Below the pieces are notes generated by a model. It had not been told where the DNA came from. It searched no databases and saw only the letters and a program-made list of their open reading frames with translations. From Alteromonadaceae bacterium M269 (lineage in GTDB: Bacteria > Pseudomonadota > Gammaproteobacteria > Enterobacterales > Alteromonadaceae), in contig SMNZ01000008.1 in NCBI GenBank assembly GCA_004353515.1, forward strand, positions 46,316 through 110,315: a stretch of 64,000 nt of DNA. Reading direction: 5' to 3'. Position 1 is the stretch's first letter, and each line of letters begins with the position of its first letter. The translations under genes were made by a program, and so were the position numbers. Below, in pieces: positions 62,110 through 64,000 of this stretch.

Positions 62110-63156
62110 TTAAAAAGGTAAAAAGTTAAATCCGTATTCAAGCGTTGTTTGGGTCACGTTTTGTTCACCAAAACTAATGAGTTTGATTCGCGCCAAGAGC
62201 TTACTCTCCAATGCTGGCGCTTCTAACTCACTATCAATAATGGTGGCAGATGACACACTACCGTTAGGCTCAATTACCAACCTAACATTAACCTTACCTT
62301 GTAAGCTTGGATCTTTACGCAGAGCGCGACGGTAAATGGCATAGATAGGGCCTTTATTGGCATCAAGCACCTTCCGAATGGACTCGACATCTCTATCTCC
62401 AATAACGGTTTCTTCTGCTTCAATTTGCTTAGCGGCAAGTGATGCAAAACCTTCATTTGGAGCTACGAATTCCGTGGTTTTTCTACCCGCTAAATTACCT
62501 CGACTTCCAATATCGCTTGAGAGTTTGCTGGTATCCAATCCACCACTGGTTTTTGCGACTTTCTTACCAATAAACTGGCGCTGTGTTTGATCACTCTGCC
62601 CAGCTCCTTTTATTTGCTCTGTTTGCGCATTGTTAGACAAGCTTAAGTCACTACGCATACTGGCTAGATCGTCTTGGAATGCTAACAAGCCTGACTCTTT
62701 TGCTGTTTCACGTGCCTTTTGTGTCAGCTCTTCCTTCGTCGGTTCAGGTTTAGGAACCGGTTTCGGATCAGCTTTAACCACTTTAGGTTTTTCTACTGGC
62801 TTAGGTTTTACCTTCTCAACCGGTTTCTGTTTAGGTTCAGGCTTTGGCTCTGGTTTCTTCTCTACTTTTGGTGGCTCAACCTTCTCTGGCTGCTTAACTA
62901 CTTCCGGCGGTTTTGGCTTAACAATAGGTGGAGGAGGCACAACCTCTTTTTGTTTAATAATCTTGACTAACTGAGGCGGCAACTTCTCTTTCTCAGCACG
63001 AGGCTGTTCTGGTAATTGCTGCCACTTAACCACTGCACTAAAAGTTAGCGTCACAGCCAATGCTGTATAAGTAATCTTGGTAAAACGTTTGTTTTCGTTC
63101 TCACCCGATGACCAAGGTAATACAGAATTAAAAACAGGTTCAGCTATAGTACTCAT
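62110..63156 (-). CDS. AgmX/PglI C-terminal domain protein (TonB-like energiser)
   Basis: The 348-residue protein has one TM (about residues 30-46), a long Pro/Lys/Glu-rich spacer (about 55-145, VKPKPPEVV-like repeats), a polar middle, and a C-terminal domain of about 95 residues, VESIRKVLDANKGPIYAIYRRALRKDPSLQGKVNV, that matches AgmX/PglI C-terminal domains. Built like TonB, it should span the periplasm and transmit force from the ExbB/ExbD-type motor. The ATG overlaps the ExbD stop (ATGA). Confidence 0.88.
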   Translation of the reverse strand: MSTIAEPVFNSVLPWSSGENENKRFTKITYTALAVTLTFSAVVKWQQLPEQPRAEKEKLPPQLVKIIKQKEVVPPPPIVKPKPPEVVKQPEKVEPPKVEKKPEPKPEPKQKPVEKVKPKPVEKPKVVKADPKPVPKPEPTKEELTQKARETAKESGLLAFQDDLASMRSDLSLSNNAQTEQIKGAGQSDQTQRQFIGKKVAKTSGGLDTSKLSSDIGSRGNLAGRKTTEFVAPNEGFASLAAKQIEAEETVIGDRDVESIRKVLDANKGPIYAIYRRALRKDPSLQGKVNVRLVIEPNGSVSSATIIDSELEAPALESKLLARIKLISFGEQNVTQTTLEYGFNFLPF

Positions 63157-63701
63157 GCGTTAGGGGCTCCATTTCCGTTCGCTGCAATTAACTGCTCAAC
63201 AGCTAGCGAAATATTGGTATAACCTGACGCAGCGCAGGTCTGCATAATCTTCTTCAGGAGTTTATAGGGGATATCTTTGTCGCCCATAATAGTGATAGCG
63301 CGAGCAATTTCCTCCGGATCACCACCTGCATTATTTGATACCGCATCAACAAGCACCGCTTCACGACTTGCCTGATAATTTAGCTCTTTAGATAGTGGTT
63401 CGATAATATCCTCTGGAGTAGACATTACCTCGCTGATATCTGCCAACTTTTTACCCTGCAACATCAAGTCAGTAGCATTCACCATAATGACTAAGGTTTC
63501 TGCAGCAGCATTGTCAACACTTGATTGCGGCAGCTTCACACTCTTATGACTTTGGAGCACTTGTACATCTGATGCATTGAACATCAAGAAGAAAACCAAA
63601 ATGGTGAAGATATCCATCAATGACACCAAGCTAAGCTTTGATTCTTTTGCCATGCGCTTGTGATGGCGTTCCATCCGCATCGCTCTAACTGACTTTTTCA
63701 T
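63153..63701 (-). CDS. ExbD/TolR-family biopolymer transport protein
   Basis: The 182-residue protein has a basic N-terminus, one TM (about residues 28-43, LSLVSLMDIFTILVFFLMFN, with the functional Asp in MDIF) and a periplasmic domain with IVFP-like ITIMGDKDIPYKLLKKIMQ. The acidic residue in the TM is needed for proton-driven motors. Overlaps the AgmX-like gene by 4 bases. GAGATAAG precedes the ATG. Partner of the adjacent partial ExbD-like gene. Confidence 0.88.
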   Translation of the reverse strand: MKKSVRAMRMERHHKRMAKESKLSLVSLMDIFTILVFFLMFNASDVQVLQSHKSVKLPQSSVDNAAAETLVIMVNATDLMLQGKKLADISEVMSTPEDIIEPLSKELNYQASREAVLVDAVSNNAGGDPEEIARAITIMGDKDIPYKLLKKIMQTCAASGYTNISLAVEQLIAANGNGAPNA

Positions 63702-63858
63702 ATCGCTTATCTCGTGCCTAAATTAATTCAAACATTAGGTCGTCACTCAACGACTCGATGAACGAGTTTTGTATCCACCTTGTTCTAAAAGGCGACCAAG
63801 AAAAATGGTTTAAGATCGAACTGCGAATCAAACAAGTCATAAACATTTTCTTGGTCAC

Positions 63859-64000
63859 CTAATTAGAAGCCGTGAGAGAAACCGTGTCATTCACTGCACC
63901 AATTGGCGCATCAGCCAATGAAATATCGGGGAACAGCTCTGCATCCACGACTGACGCGGCAACAACATCTGGATAAGAACGCGTTGCGTCCATTAGCGCC
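63859..64000 (-). CDS. Probable second ExbD-like protein, 5' end outside the window
   Basis: The frame is open from the right edge to a TAG at 63859-63861, giving 46 residues starting ALMDATRSYPDV and including ELFPDISLADAPIGAVND. The MDATR segment fits the end of an ExbD periplasmic domain, and AgmX-type operons often encode two ExbD genes in tandem. Its identification is weak because only the C-terminus is present. Confidence 0.5.
   Translation of the reverse strand, partial: ALMDATRSYPDVVAASVVDAELFPDISLADAPIGAVNDTVSLTASN

Noticed and set aside
62630-62974. Phe/Gly-rich plus frame inside the AgmX-like gene
   Set aside because: Antisense shadow of the Pro/Lys-rich spacer, without start signal.

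Overview
The window looks like chromosome of a marine, heterotrophic gammaproteobacterium. Supporting signs are low-to-moderate GC, Shine-Dalgarno starts, ExbD/AgmX-type envelope energisers, a lipase with its dedicated foldase, an FNR-type promoter and several large secreted hydrolases, one with a GlyGly-CTERM-like tail. A Kangiellaceae/Oceanospirillales-like host is a guess. I see no rRNA, tRNA, CRISPR array, integrase or phage module.

Layout. 1-1.6 kb: C-terminally cut secreted protein made of ~91-residue Ig-like repeats. 2.1-2.9 kb: CorA-like membrane protein. 3.0-10.5 kb: an ABC efflux operon (permease, ATPase, periplasmic adaptor, minus strand) divergent from an NtrC-type response regulator and its histidine kinase; the shared intergenic DNA carries a sigma-54-like promoter and two tandem operator-like palindromes. 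10.7-21.9 kb: secreted proteins and peptidases (reprolysin-like metallopeptidase, tricorn-type S41 protease, S10 carboxypeptidase), plus a lipoprotein gene with an in-frame amber codon. 21.9-28.5 kb: small regulatory and membrane genes (nucleotidyltransferase, DUF2834, HxlR, LuxR/DUF4199 pair, CadC-like regulator). 28.6-33.5 kb: alpha/beta hydrolase, lipase plus foldase, small membrane proteins. 33.6-36.7 kb: usp-ldh-pfk fermentation operon behind a perfect FNR box. 36.9-39 kb: a complete cyclodextrin glucanotransferase. 39-41.4 kb: small secreted proteins and a long noncoding stretch with a well-folded candidate ncRNA. 41.5-46.7 kb: second reprolysin-like peptidase, then a CheC-like phosphatase coupled to a histidine kinase. 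46.7-53.7 kb: switch-like intergenic RNA structure, FosA and VOC proteins, a tail-anchored lipoyl domain, a GGDEF protein and a run of small genes including an Imm8-like orphan. 54-64 kb: amidase, amidohydrolase, a gene split at an A7 run, cytochrome c, small envelope proteins, a 238-bp MITE-like inverted-repeat element, and an AgmX/ExbD operon leaving the window.

How it works together. Much of the coding capacity serves extracellular polymer use (proteases, carboxypeptidase, lipase, CGTase), with a low-oxygen glycolysis/lactate operon next to the starch enzyme. Three genes show lesions or odd starts (amber codon near 12463, ATT start near 33057, frameshift at 58537-58543), so either strain-level decay, recoding or sequence error should be considered. 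The items most worth following up are the 40.3-40.6 kb ncRNA, the alternative-pairing RNA at 46.7-46.9 kb, the A7 frameshift, the tail-anchored lipoyl protein and the MITE-like element. I do not see a complete, clearly new defence or biosynthetic system.
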